In this document: positions 1 to 11,900 of the stretch, piece by piece
How the letters are laid out: every line of letters begins with the position of its first letter
Numbering within the stretch: position 1 is the first letter of the stretch
Assembly (NCBI GenBank): GCA_004369085.1
Contig: ML210249.1
Coordinates: forward strand, 38,090-102,089
Source: Coprinopsis marcescibilis
Taxonomy: Eukaryota; Basidiomycota; Agaricomycetes; Agaricales; Psathyrellaceae
Length of the DNA: 64,000 nucleotides
Direction: 5' to 3'
Notes under the pieces: generated by a model
The model's input: only the letters and a program-made list of their open reading frames with translations
What the model was told of the DNA's origin: nothing
The model's database searches: none
Translations under genes and position numbers: made by a program

Positions 1-1258
1 AAGCACTCGGCAACCTATGCGCAATGACTGGCGATGGGGCAAACGACGCGCCTGCTCTATCCCGGGCAAACGTCGGTATTGCCGTCGAGGGTGCCACCGA
101 TGCTGCTCGAGGTGCTGCCGACATCGTCTTGACCGAACCTGGTCTCTCGACTATTGTCCACGCCATTCGACAATCTCGCATCATCTTTCAGCGTATGAGG
201 AATTACTCGATCTATGCATGCGCTGTTACTATTCGTATCGTTGTCTGCTTCGCCATCCTGGCCTTCACTTATAAGTTCGACTTCCCGCCTTTCATGATTC
301 TAATTGTGGCCCTGCTTAACGATGGAACAATCATGACGCTCTCGTTGGACAGGGTTCTGCCTTCGGCAACCCCTGATGCCTGGAACCTGGCAGAAATCTT
401 CGCATATGCGATCGCTTATGGTCTTTACCTCACTGCCTCCACGTAGGTTTCGCAATCTAATCACTGCGGGCGAATTATTGACCTATCATCCCTCAGCGTT
501 GCCTTGATTGTTGTTATCGTTGAAACAAACTTCTTTGAGAGGAAGTTTCATGTCACCTTAAATGACCCTACTCGTGTCAACGGCCGACTGGTCGACAAAA
601 ATGATCCTCAGCTTCATATGATTGCCTATCTCCAAGTGGCCATCATCTCTCAAGCGTTAATCTTCGTCACTCGGTCCCATAGTTTTTTCTTCATGGAGCG
701 ACCATCTTTCGCACTTCTGGGGGCATTTTGCGTTGCGCAACTGATTTCATCGATCATCGCCGCCTATGGCGACTGGGGCTTTAGCAACATCCATTCTATA
801 TCTGGGGGCTGGATTGGCATAATTTGGGTTTGGGTACGTGATCGTTGTCTCCTTCTCTTTTCGAGCGCTGGGAGGTGACTAACAAGATCCTTTGACAGAA
901 CATTGTTTGGTTCATCCCTCTCGATTGGATCAAGTTCGCGATGCGAGCAACTATCATCAAACGTCTCCACGCATGGGAGCAGCGGAGGCTGTCAAGAAAG
1001 GTTGCCGCTGCCGCTGGAGGGCTGCAGCCTAGTGTCTCTCGGGTTCAGTCCATCCATGAATCGCTTTACTCGAATCGCACCAGTTTTATTCGGCGCACAA
1101 TGCACAGGCTCAACATTGGCAAAAAGGTTTCTGTAAAGCCAGAGGAATTGAAGAGGTTGAGCAGTATTCAAGCGCAACAAACTGGGGCGACTCTGGCGAG
1201 ACATCCAAGCAAGGCGTCCGCTCGTCGCGGGGTTCCTATCAACATTCGCAATACCTAG
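1..1258 (+). CDS. PMA1: Plasma-membrane H+-ATPase (P3A type), 3' part
   Basis: This is the C-terminal part of a proton pump that hydrolyses ATP to export H+ across the plasma membrane. It is cut by the window edge, so the first codon read begins at base 3. The sequence opens in the hinge motif [20 protein letters not shown], followed by [18 protein letters not shown], both diagnostic of fungal and plant P-type H+-ATPases. Hydrophobic segments for transmembrane helices 5-10 follow, including [14 protein letters not shown]. The exons I read are 1-442, 497-833 and 899-1258. Both introns are short GT-AG (54 and 65 nt), and the second has a TGACTAAC-like branch point. Joining them restores [16 protein letters not shown] across the last junction. 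The tail is basic and ends INIRNT. The upstream phosphorylation (DKTGT) and nucleotide-binding parts lie outside the window. The family call is very secure; the gene symbol follows the family name. Confidence 0.95.
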
Positions 1259-2167
1259 TGCTCGTTCGTATCCCGCTCCCACCTTCGGCAACTGGGTTGG
1301 ACCTTTTCCATATATGTGTTCGTGTTCCAATATATTCCATTACCTTATGCTCCGCAACCTTCATCATTTACTTTCGATAACGGTGCATCATACCCCATCA
1401 ATATGTTTTCTCCTCTGTGTCATATCGGGTGTCCGTATTTCCTCCGTATTTCCATCCCACCGTTAGCAGCCGTTAGCAAGTCACCCTGCGAAAGATCGCC
1501 TTAACCTGTTTCAGAGCTGCAGTGGGGATTTGTCCTCCGATCCTGCTGTACTCGTTGGAGCATATTCCCGTTGCAACCGGGTGCTTTTCGGGCCCAATAT
1601 CATATCTGATGATTTCGATGGGAACCCTGCTACCAGTTCAGGTCAATGGCCCTGCAATTTGCGATTCATATCTACCGCGTTCCGATGGGCGGACAAGTGC
1701 TGTATCGCAAAAACACAGGTCTAGAGAGAAGAGAGCGCTTATTTCTTTCAACTTGACGTAGGCGAAGTGTCAGTCATTTGCACTGCCCGAAAAACCGATG
1801 GCACGGTGCTGTCTGTCACTGCGAATTTACTTGTCGGGGGTGGGATGTCTAAATTTGAAGTTGCTAAAGCTCAAAAAAGACTAATTCATCCCCAATATCT
1901 TGAGCTGACATAAATTTCCAGCATTAATATCAGCTCAGATCAGCACTGTATGTCCATTTACTTTAAATGGTTGTGACGGAGCTGTGTTGTCGGGTTCTCC
2001 TCAGCCGACGAACTCTGATCATTTATCATGAGTCATCAAAGTACCCTCTCGGATTGATTAGGCCAATGTATATATACCCTTACTCTTTCACGACGCGCCC
2101 ACCTATGTTACTCCTCGATACAACGTCAGAAGCTCCGTCACCTTTATTACACCCGTCCTTGACTGCC
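1259..2167. other. Intergenic region between H+-ATPase and transcription factor
   Basis: No coding region is supported here. The first part should hold the H+-ATPase 3' UTR, and the end holds the promoter of the Zn2Cys6 gene. Short open frames lack homology, splice structure or codon bias that I can recognise. Confidence 0.5.
2061..2076 (+). promoter_or_regulatory. CCAAT/TATA-like promoter of the Zn2Cys6 gene
   Basis: GGCCAAT is followed at once by TATATATA (2069-2076), about 92 bases upstream of the chosen ATG at 2168. Position and composition fit a core promoter, but a chance AT-rich match is possible. Confidence 0.35.
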
Positions 2168-5100
2168 ATGACTGAATTCAACAGCTCTGGAAACGCTACG
2201 TCGGATTCGGACCAGATCAAGAACCCCTCCCAGCCAACCAAGAGGAAGAGATTGCACGGCTCTTGCGACGCGTGCAGAAGGAAGAAGAGTAAGGTCACAA
2301 TAATTGCAGTCTCCCTCAGCGTGCGTACTAAAAATATGACATTTTCTCAGCGAAATGTGGGTGATAGTACTCGTAAATTTTGTGGACGATTCTTAGTAAT
2401 GTCTTTCGAACTCTACCATCAGGCGACAGCGCCCTCAGGCCAGACAATTTCTGCTCCAACTGTATCAACTGCAGGATACAGTGCACACACGAAGCCAGCA
2501 AACGCAAGGTAGGCTGACGGTTTGACCATGGGCAAGGTTGCGAGTCAAATGCTCACTCGCACACCATCATGATACCTCAGAAGAGGCCAGAACATCAAAC
2601 CGAGTAGGCCATTTCAAATTGTGTAAACTCACGCACGTGGGCTCATTTGAATTTGGTAGGCATATTCAAGCGCTAGAAGATCGTGTACAGCAAATGGAAG
2701 CCTACCTCAAAAACACGGTGAATCGGACACTGGATCTTTCTTTTGGTCATTCTCTGACGATGCACAGAATTATCGTCCGTGCTTACCGAAAGGCCCGGTA
2801 ACCCCGACTGACCCTAGCTCTATTCAGGGCTTAGGTCCTCCTCAGTTGACATCCAGCGCTGCGGACTTTCGCCTCAAGGCACCTATACTTCCCACAGATA
2901 GAACCGGAGGTGTTCTGCGCCCGAGTCATATCTCTCCTACTGTTTCCCCAGTCGATGCGGATGACCTATCCGACAAGGACGACCTTTCCCATGTAACTTT
3001 AGCTGAGAAGTTAAAGAACCTATCGTTCGACATTACTGAGAACAGATTCTTTGGCAAGTCAAGGTGGGTCACTCCCTCTCCCTCTTCGAGTCTCCGTGAA
3101 TGCGATAACACCAAACAGTATGTTTCTAGCCGCCCAGAATGCAATGGAGCTCCAGAACCAGTCTGAAGAAAGCGCTGGGTCAATGCCATTTGCCCCGACA
3201 AAGAGGCCTATCTATTGGCAGCTACGCAACGTGAGTGAACCACAAAGTACCCCCGATAGCTTAGTAGTTATCATGCTCTGCAGTGGGAGCGAGAGTACCT
3301 TTATCATCGAGAACCTCCGTATACGCTGCCTGACCCGGACCTACTGGCAACTCTGATCCGCGCATACTTCGACAATGTTCACGTTTTCCTGCCGGTAGTT
3401 CATCGACCAACATTCGAGAAAGAGGTTAGGCACCACCTCCATCTCAAAGACCCTTCCTTTGCCGCCACTCTGCTCGTAGTCTGCGCGCTCGCTTCAAGAT
3501 ATTGCAAAGATCCAAGGGTATACATTGACGGAGACGAAGCATCCGCTGGATTCAAATACATTTCCCAAGTCCCTCTCGCGTCTTCTGTTTCTCTAGTACA
3601 CTCTAGCATACATGACCTACAACGATACGCAGTGAGTGCAAGTCTACTCCCAGTTCGCCGCTCCTCACGCTGCTCTCTGTTAGCTGGCCGCATATTATTT
3701 CCAGGGAAGCTCCCTGAACCAAACGTCATGGAATCTCACTGGCCTAGGGCTTCGTTTGGCCGTGGACAGGGGCCTTCATCGGCGACAAAGCTTAGGTTAC
3801 CGACCTACCAAGTCGCTCGAACTCGGCCGACGGGTGTTTTGGTGAGCCTTTGTGAAATTTGCGGAGTATCTTATTGGCTAACTTATTCCTGACGCCAAGG
3901 TGCCTTGTCGCGATTGATAGAGGTGTGAGTTCATGTCTTGGCAGACCATGTGCGCTGGCAGATGAAGAGTGAGCGCCTATTTCTTTAATATCTTCCGTTC
4001 AAGGGCGTGCTAAACGCATTTGGTACGTAGCATCGACGCCGAGTACCCAATCATGTGCGACGACGAGTTCTGGGAAACGGAGGATCCCACACAAGCCTTT
4101 GTGCAGCCACCCGGGCGCCCACCCACAATTACCGCTTTCAACTTATACTTGGGACTCTGCGAAACAGTCAGCTCAATACTCCGCACTATGTACTCGACGA
4201 AGAAGTGTAAGATTCTCCATGGTATGATTGGCGAGGACTGGGAGAAGCGGATACTGACAGAAGTCGACAATTCCTTGGCGAAGATGAGACAAGAAACCCC
4301 CAAACACCGTACGCTCTTCCAAGTGACATGTGACAAAATTAATCATTCACATTCCTTTAGTTCTGTGGTGTCCTGAAATTAGGGATCCAGCGCTTTTCAA
4401 CCAGGCCGCTTTCCTATATTGCATGTCCTGCTATGTTAGAATTCTGGCACATCGACCAATGTTGAAGAAGAACACTTTATTGTCTTCTGCCTCGGCAATC
4501 ATCTGCCGCGACGAAGCTAGACAGTGCAGCCGCGCCCTGGGGGAGGTAAACAAGCGCGGTGGTATCACGAATCCTGCTCTCATGGTTCGTCACCTCTCAT
4601 TTTACTCTAGCTCAATTATCTGATAGACAGTCTGTACGATGTGGTACAGATGGCAGCTTTTGCTTCGGCTCTGACATTGATTACGGATCTTAGAGGTCGT
4701 AGTGGCACAGCGAACCAGGAGCAGGTCGGACAGGACCGCATGTATGTCGAGCATTGCAAACAATATCTCACTAACGGGGAACTTCGGCAAGTCTTATCTT
4801 ATTCTCTTCAGTTAAGCGAAGCATTGGTTCTAACCCTGAGAAATAGATGGCATGGTGCTGCTAGGCTCGTGTAGGTGATAGATCCGTCTTTCAAAGGACC
4901 AGGGTTGACACACCTACTAGGGACATAACTAATGGGCTTCAACCAACACCAAAGTTGCCCATACAAGCAAACGATGCAGAGCTGTTTGGTCATGCGCTGC
5001 CTAGCCGCGTTCCCCGAGTGGCCCACTCTAACGGGGTCATTGATACCTCTGGGGGGTATTACCTCGATTTAATAGCTGGGGGCTCGCAATCTTATCAAAC

Positions 5101-5467
5101 CCCGAGCTCACCGAGCGCTCAGGACCTGTTTGTGAACGCAGTGTCAAATTCCAACTTCGCTTTCGAGTTTCCTTCTCCCGCATTCTCATCCAGTGGGTCG
5201 GCGACATCATTTACACATCGATCCCCAATTCCAGATACTCCACGTTCTTGGAATGGATCTAATGTACCATCCGCTGCACATCTCGAAGCGGAGTACCCAT
5301 CAGGTATGGCTTCAGCCATGAACATGATGTGGACTGGAGCGCCTGTTGACTATAGGTGTGGTACATATATCGTTGTCTAGCTGAGTTTGCTGGCTGACCT
5401 GTCTATCATCTCTAGCGTTCAAGAGTGGAACAATTATATCTTGAGCCTAGAGCGAGCAAATAGATAG
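2168..5467 (+). CDS. Zn(2)-C6 fungal-type transcription factor with fungal_trans domain
   Basis: A nuclear DNA-binding regulator. A basic stretch (TKRKRLHGS) leads into a zinc cluster CDACRRKKTKCD...CSNCINCRIQCTH, giving all six cysteines. The cluster only assembles by splicing exon 2168-2288, a 6-nt exon at 2351-2356 and exon 2423-2508. Exon 2581-2603 and the exon starting at 2660 follow and give the linker and dimerisation coil IQALEDRVQQMEAYLKN. Further exons carry the fungal-specific regulatory domain: LPDPDLLATLIRAYFDNVHV, FLPVVHRPTFEKEV, FAATLLVVCALASRY, and RRVFW joined to CLVAIDRG. The last intron begins at 5356, and the final exon ends VQEWNNYILSLERANR with stop at 5465-5467. Middle exon borders (2720-5000) were not all resolved. 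The target genes are unknown. No frame-breaking lesion was noticed. Confidence 0.88.
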
Positions 5468-6778
5468 CCCCGGCGCTAAGTAACGGAGAGATCCATATCA
5501 TCATATCGCGACCTGACACGATCCAGAGATATTTATTCAATAGCGCGAATGTCACGCTTTCTAATTGATTGGCCAACGATTGGCGCTTCCCCGATGTACT
5601 TGTGACCGCAGAAGAGATCACACTGCAGTGGTAGTAATCTAGCAATTTGTAGATCAAAAATTCCAGGTTAATAAAAGAAGACTTCTTTCCGAGAAGATCG
5701 CCAACAAATCGAGTATTATAAGCGCCAGTGGAGATACGATCACAGGCCTTGAAGCTTGAAGCGTGAATGGCCGATAATGGGTCCGAAATGTATTTCTCCG
5801 CGTCGATTAACTTCGATATACGGTCTTCTTGTCTTAGCTGACCGGTAACCAGATGTCGATTGCTCTACTATATCTCCTTCGAACATCGGTTAACAGTTTT
5901 GCGAAACCATTTGTAAATTAGATATAGCTCAAAGGACCTCTAGATCTACTTCTTGACGGTACTCACAGCAACTTCGACAGAGCGGTCACAATAAGGCGAC
6001 TTTCAAACAGTTATATCGATGCACTACATAGAGCTAGGTTTACTTTCTCGTCCTCCAACTTTTCGGAGTAGCCTCGAATCAAAACAATCGGCAGGCAGGT
6101 GCGTGCCATGAAATGGAGCCAGCAGGAATTAACTTTGGAGGGACGGCACGATTGCTAACGTTGGCGCAGACAAAAGAACATGGAACAAGGTATGAATACT
6201 TCTACATCTCACCATTATACTTCTTACATAGATGAGCAGTAAACGCAGGTTTGAACAAACGACTGAAGAGGTTAACAGAGACACCGAAGAAGTCAGAAGA
6301 GCAGCTGAAGTTGGCTTTGAATACATTCGGCATGGCTCAAACCAACGCGACCAGGGCGACCGAACTGACATCACCAAAACTCGGTTGGCGTTTTCAAGCA
6401 TTTTCACAGATTTTAAATACTCAAAGACCTTTTCAGTGTTGAAAAGCTTTTCAATGCTGAAAAGGTCCTTGGGTTATTTAAAAATATGGTGAATTCTTTC
6501 TACATCGACGGGCATGTTTTAGAAACAAGAGGGTTTCTTTAAAAAGCGGCGAAAACCTTCAAAAAGATCCCCAGGTCCGGGGTTTGTAAGCTGCATTGAT
6601 GGTGACGCCATGACGCGTCGAATCCAGCCAGCCCTCCTGGCCCCTGGCTAAGGATCATGTTCACATATTCACGCTTTTTTACACCCAGCATAGGCAGTAA
6701 CAGTTGATTTAACAGGACACGGGATATACAAGGATATACATGAAAACCTAGCATTTCCAAATAGCCAATATGGAGGTA
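5468..6778. other. Intergenic, AT-rich, no supported gene
   Basis: The stretch runs from the end of the transcription factor to the MITE. A short open frame starting at 6232 (+) lacks recognisable domains and overlaps the palindrome at 6426-6467, so I do not call it. The region appears to be transposon-derived or decayed. Confidence 0.45.
6426..6467. repeat. 42-bp imperfect palindrome centred on AAGCTT
   Basis: The two 21-nt arms run outward from an AAGCTT centre at 6446/6447. They begin GACCTTTTCAG and end CTGAAAAGGTC, and differ at only two positions in each arm. There is no spacer, so the DNA could extrude as a cruciform. It lies 310 bp upstream of the MITE and is not part of a gene. Confidence 0.75.
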
Positions 6779-7333
6779 CAGTCGAACCTGTCCTAAACCA
6801 TACCTGTCATAACCCATAATCGCCAATAACCCATACCTTTTGGCGTCCACCGAGTTGGTGGGCAGGGAAAACAGCCCCATAACCCATACTCGCCGAAACC
6901 CTATAACCCATACCCATTTGGACACCATAACCCATAGCGTGGACGGAAATTCTGTGGAAAATCCAGCTGATAATGAGTCAAATTCCGCCTATGTAGCATA
7001 CCTCACACCATTTTTTTATGCCTTGCGAGGATTTGAAGGACTTGAGAGCCATTTTAACAAACCTGCTTTCGAGGTTTGCTAGGTTAGGGTTAGACACTGC
7101 TCCATAGATTGCCAGGAAATGGGAAAAAGCGTGAGTTTGAAAATGGGAGATAGCTGCCCAGGCGCTATTAACAGGTTATCCAACGCATGACATCAATCTC
7201 GCATCTCAGAGAAAATATACAAAAATTCAAAATTATTTATCTATTTTTAGAAAACCTGCAGTATCCCATAGTCGCTGATAACCCATACCTTTCTCTGTCC
7301 ACGGAGGGGTATGGGTTATGACAGGTTCGACTG
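6779..7333. mobile_element. Non-autonomous pogo/Tc1-mariner-like MITE
   Basis: A 555-bp element is bounded by perfect 14-bp terminal inverted repeats: CAGTCGAACCTGTC at 6779-6792 and its reverse complement at 7320-7333. A TA dinucleotide flanks it on both sides (6777-6778 and 7334-7335), the target-site duplication expected for Tc1/mariner/pogo elements. Subterminal copies of ATAACCCATA recur at 6809, 6826, 6879, 6903, 6927 and 7278, with one inverted copy at 7310. No transposase is encoded, so it would need a protein supplied in trans. The family is inferred from the CAGT terminus and TA target. Confidence 0.82.
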
Positions 7334-8912
7334 TAGTAGGCTTGATATATGGAAGACGGCCACTGCAGTCACCCTTCGAGCCGATACATCTTTTTCAAGC
7401 TTTTTGCATCCGAAAAAGCTTGGAAAAGATGCTCATTTTGGAAAAGATAATTAACTTTTTGAAAGGCGTAGATATCTTTTTGGGTATTTATATATATGCC
7501 TACATCTTTATAAATAAGGGCTTTATTTTCTAATTAGAGAAATTTGCGCCAAGAAACTCACCTTTCGGTGATGGATTACGCACGAGTTGAACGACACTGG
7601 GCCTGGCGCTCTGATGACTCAGGCGGCCCGACTGCCCTTGAAATGGAAGACGGATCAGGAGAGGAGTAGTCATATGTCATATAGCATATTAATACTCGTA
7701 CATCTGTTGTTCGTCAGACATGTAAATTAAAGGTTTACAAGATCATACCGACGGTTGAAAACCCCCACCCTGTGCAGCACTCTGAACTGCCGCTTGACGG
7801 CCCACATCCCACTAGTCAGGTACTAGCCTGGCGGTGTCTGTTTTGTCGACTTGACAGTCCTTGAGAAGCGGACTGTCTTTTTGGGCTTTTAAATAGTGGC
7901 CTGTTGCTGATGGCCTCCTGTTGTCGACATCGTACTGCAGCATTTTGGGCAGATGTGGCTGGGTTATGGGTTATAGTATCAATGGAGAGTGGGGAGAGAG
8001 GCTGCGACGGTTTGGAGCGAAGAAGACTCCGAAGAGGTCAGATGTGCACAGCTCTGTGGCACCAGCCAGAATGCTGTTCTGAAATGCCGAAGCCCTGTCA
8101 AGGCCCAGTGCATACTTACCTCATGTTGATTCGACACTGGAATTGTCAAGTCGGACAGGATCGATGATCCCTTGTCTTGGCTGCAGTATGCTATTGAAAG
8201 GCAGTTAATTGAGGATGTGGCGGTTTTCATCGTTTGTGGGCGTTCTCAGCAACGACTCGCTGCTCGCACAGACTTCGGCCACATGGGTGAGAATAATATC
8301 TCTGCTTCAAATTTAACATAGTGGTTGGGGTACTATCATACACGCGGAACTGCAAAAATAAATCAGAAAAATCAGAAATCGCTGCGTTACAGTATGCTCC
8401 CGTACATTTAGAGTCTGAAACTGGGCAGAAATGTTGCCTGGTGTTCTGGTTATAAGATTGTGTCTTTATTTTTGAGATCAGGGTAGAATTGAGTGTGCCA
8501 GTGGTATTCCGGTTGAAGGAGTCCACAATCCGTAGAAGTGCGAAAAGTGTGATAACGGCAAAAGACGGCTGTCACACGTTTGTTCCAACTCCGAAGTGAG
8601 AGCATGACACCTTTTTTGATTTCGGCGACGCGCCTGCCGCCAGCGGCCAAAGGGGATATGAGTGGGGATTCCCCGACTCCACGAAGTGGGAGGAGGGTTC
8701 TGTCCCAAGAATTCGTTCAAAAACCTGTAGTATCCACACCCGGGAGTGTGAAATTTTTGCTATCTAAGGAAACAAAGTCTCGACTGCTGCTCTTTGAAGT
8801 TTGCAGTGCCGCAAGTAAAGCTAATGGCTCACGATCCAGACTCCACAATGTGGAACTATGACGCAAGCTCTTGCCGGGGTTTAGATATCTGTTTGCTACA
8901 TGATGCCACCTC
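7334..8912. other. Intergenic region preceding the Helitron polyprotein
   Basis: No gene is supported. It contains the hairpin at 7387-7431 and presumably the 5' terminus of the Helitron, which I could not place: no TC-start boundary can be told from background by eye. A motif GGGTTATGGGTTATAG near 7963 resembles the subterminal motif of the MITE. Confidence 0.4.
7387..7431. repeat. Hairpin-forming inverted repeat with AAGCTT in the stem
   Basis: The 5' arm CATCTTTTTCAAGCTTTTT and the 3' arm AAAAAGCTTGGAAAAGATG pair over about 19 bp with one mismatch around a short GCATCCG loop. It sits 54 bp outside the right end of the MITE. Arm composition resembles the palindrome at 6426-6467 (both hold AAAAGCTT), so the two may be related structures. 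Confidence 0.65.
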
Positions 8913-11900
8913 ATGATAGCTATGCTTCCCCCCAAATTACCTTGCCAGCATGCTTGTGTGCTCGATGAGAGGGATTGTCCTCCTTGTGACTTCCCCCACC
9001 TTGTCGAAGACTACGCTGCCTACTACGACCCTCTATATTATCCTGACCTCTACCCACATATCTTCGAAGATGGGATCCACCTCGCGCATTGGCTTTTGTC
9101 TTCCCTTCGAGATCACGTTTCCTCTTGCTCTCTTCACTACGACTTGAAGCCAAACATTGCCGACCTAACTGCAGATTTCACTGCGACCAGTTGTGCATTC
9201 CACATAGATCTCGGGGGGTATGAAAGTATAGAGATATCGCATGACACTGTAGTAAGCTCCAAATATTCTCATTGTTCTTTGCTACTTTCTGTTTCTACCA
9301 GCCTACTATTTTCAAAAACCCACCATGACCTCCTTCGAGATAACCCGTTGTACCTCCGTGTATCTGAGTCCACCGTCGTCGCGCACCTAGAAACCTTGTC
9401 GATGTCAACACTTCGCACCCATTGTCTCCGTTGCTCTGCTTCTCCACTCAAGCAAAAGGCCAAGAAGTCCGTGCCTGCGTCTCTCTTTGCTTGTGATTAC
9501 ATGACAACATGCGAGGTAGCCGAGGGCTCATCAATGAAGAACTTAACCAGTCACTGCCAGTCCAGTGACTCAATCTCGCGGTGGTCTGCTGTAACTGCGT
9601 TCCTGGAGCACATGTACGGAGACGAATTTGCTTTATTCTTACGCCTCGCATATTCGCCTGCATTGCATTCTGCATCGCTTCGCCACGGATGGATGGTTCT
9701 GTGGGATCATACAGTCCAGTCATGTGTGGATGCTCTAGAGCGTTCGCCGATGACATTGGAGGATCTCCGAGCCACCTATGACCGCATATTCCCGTTCCAT
9801 CGCATGCCATGTAACCCCCGCCGTAACCGTCACTCTGTTTGCACCGCTATAGTGGGTACCATCGAGCTTTGTTGCCAGTACCTTGATGCTTTGGACATTG
9901 AGAATCTACTTGTGTTGTATCTCATGTATTACCCTCATGCAGCTTGTGATCTCACTTCGTGTTTGAATGTATCTTTTCTATACCAGAATATCATTTTGTT
10001 CGAGTGTGATCGTCTTGTGTTTGACACAATATCACAGTACATCCCTAAAACACAATCTCAGAGGATGAAAGACACCCGACAACAAATCAAGGAAGACTGG
10101 ACACGGAGATGCCTAGAGTTGCGTTCGACCACAGATAGAGAGTGGCCTTGGTCCATTCCACATGATGTCATCCTCGAGTGCCTCAACGACTACCGACTCC
10201 ACACGCAATGGAAAGAAGCTCCCGTCTGTGCTGTTTGTGGTCAATTCCAGGATGAGATACGCTATGTGCCTGTGCTGTTGTCCGCAACTAATACTCAATC
10301 TGAATTGAATCATCCACATTGGGGATCTTTGAGATTGACAGACGAGTTCATTATTAGGAACTGCATTGTCGCCCAGAATTCCAACGAATTCGTCTTTGGT
10401 AACCCCATGTTGGATGGCTTGATGCTCGATAAACAAGGAGTTGTACGGAAATATGACACTACAGATGACATCATGTCCGCCTATGACAACGTTCAAATTT
10501 GCAGTACATGCTACTCCTCCCTGACACATACCAAAGTACCATGGCTGGCGCTAAAGAATCACTTGTACCGCGGGCACCTGCCTGATGAATTCCAAGACAT
10601 TACATGGGTGGAAGAAATGGCATGTGCTATTTATCGCAATACTGCTCATGTCACAAGACTGTTCAACTCAAGTTCACTCGACCAACCAACGGTTCTTCAT
10701 GGTAATACCTGTGCACATGAAATGAATGTTGTCTCTATGGCAGATGCACTCCCTTGTACACCATCCAACCTCAATGGGATGCTAAGTGTCCTATTCATCG
10801 GTCCTGAGAATTTCGATGCGAGTAAGCCACTTGGAACTATGTTCAGGGTTTGAAAGCGAATGATATCACAGTTCTTACATTGGTTGAGAACTCACAACAC
10901 ACTGTACCGAGCACTGCCATTTGACGAAAACACCCTTGTGCTCTTCCCCAATGATGGCCCGCTTCCTGGTTTGTGTGATGCGCTAATCCGGCACAATATT
11001 CCTGGCTCAGAATCTCACGACATGTTTCTCGAAGAGACTGCTGGCATGGAAGACCATCCTGCTGCCCTGCTATCGAAAGCAGACCCAGAGAAAGATCACT
11101 TTTCACATTTTATTGATGTCATCGTTGAGAGAATGGGTGTTGTGGACCCTGAACAAACTCGCATTCCAGCACGTACATTGACTGCTAGTGCAATGTGCAG
11201 ACTCGTTCCAAATGCTTCTACAAAAACTGAGAACATGCCGGACCTGATCATACACCATGGGGCTGATCCGATTCCAGAATACAACAATCCTAAGCTCATT
11301 CCAGGAATGTTTCCAACACTGTATCCTTTTGGAATAGGTGGCTTTGAAGACCATGATCGCCCTACTGCCCTCAGTTTTGAAAAGCAAGCGGAGTACTACC
11401 TGAATGTGCCAGAAAAGATGTTCCGTTATCATTACTCTTTCATTTTCATTGTATTGAATATGATCCAGAGGTGCCGGGCACATTTGCATACTCATTTTAC
11501 TGTGAACAGTTCTCGTTTTGAGACAGTCGCACATTCACTTACCTCACTGTCAGCTGACACAATTTCTGACGTTGCAGAAGTGATAGAAGCGGAACACTCA
11601 ACCAAGTCACTCAATTCCGAACAGAGACAAGCAATGGATCTTCTGCATTATGTAAACACCATTGCAGAAAAGATTCCTGGTTCCTATGCTGCAAAAATAA
11701 GTGCTCATTCAGACATCAGGAATTACTTCAGCTACTTTAGTCTTCTGCATCTATTCTTCACGTTCAATCCATCTCCGGTCCATAGCCCCATTTTTCAGGT
11801 CATGCATGGTGATAATACTGTTGACTTGGCAAGCCGTTATCCAAAGGTGCCACTGCCTGCTGAGCGCGTACGCCGATTAGCACATGATCCGGTTGCTGCA

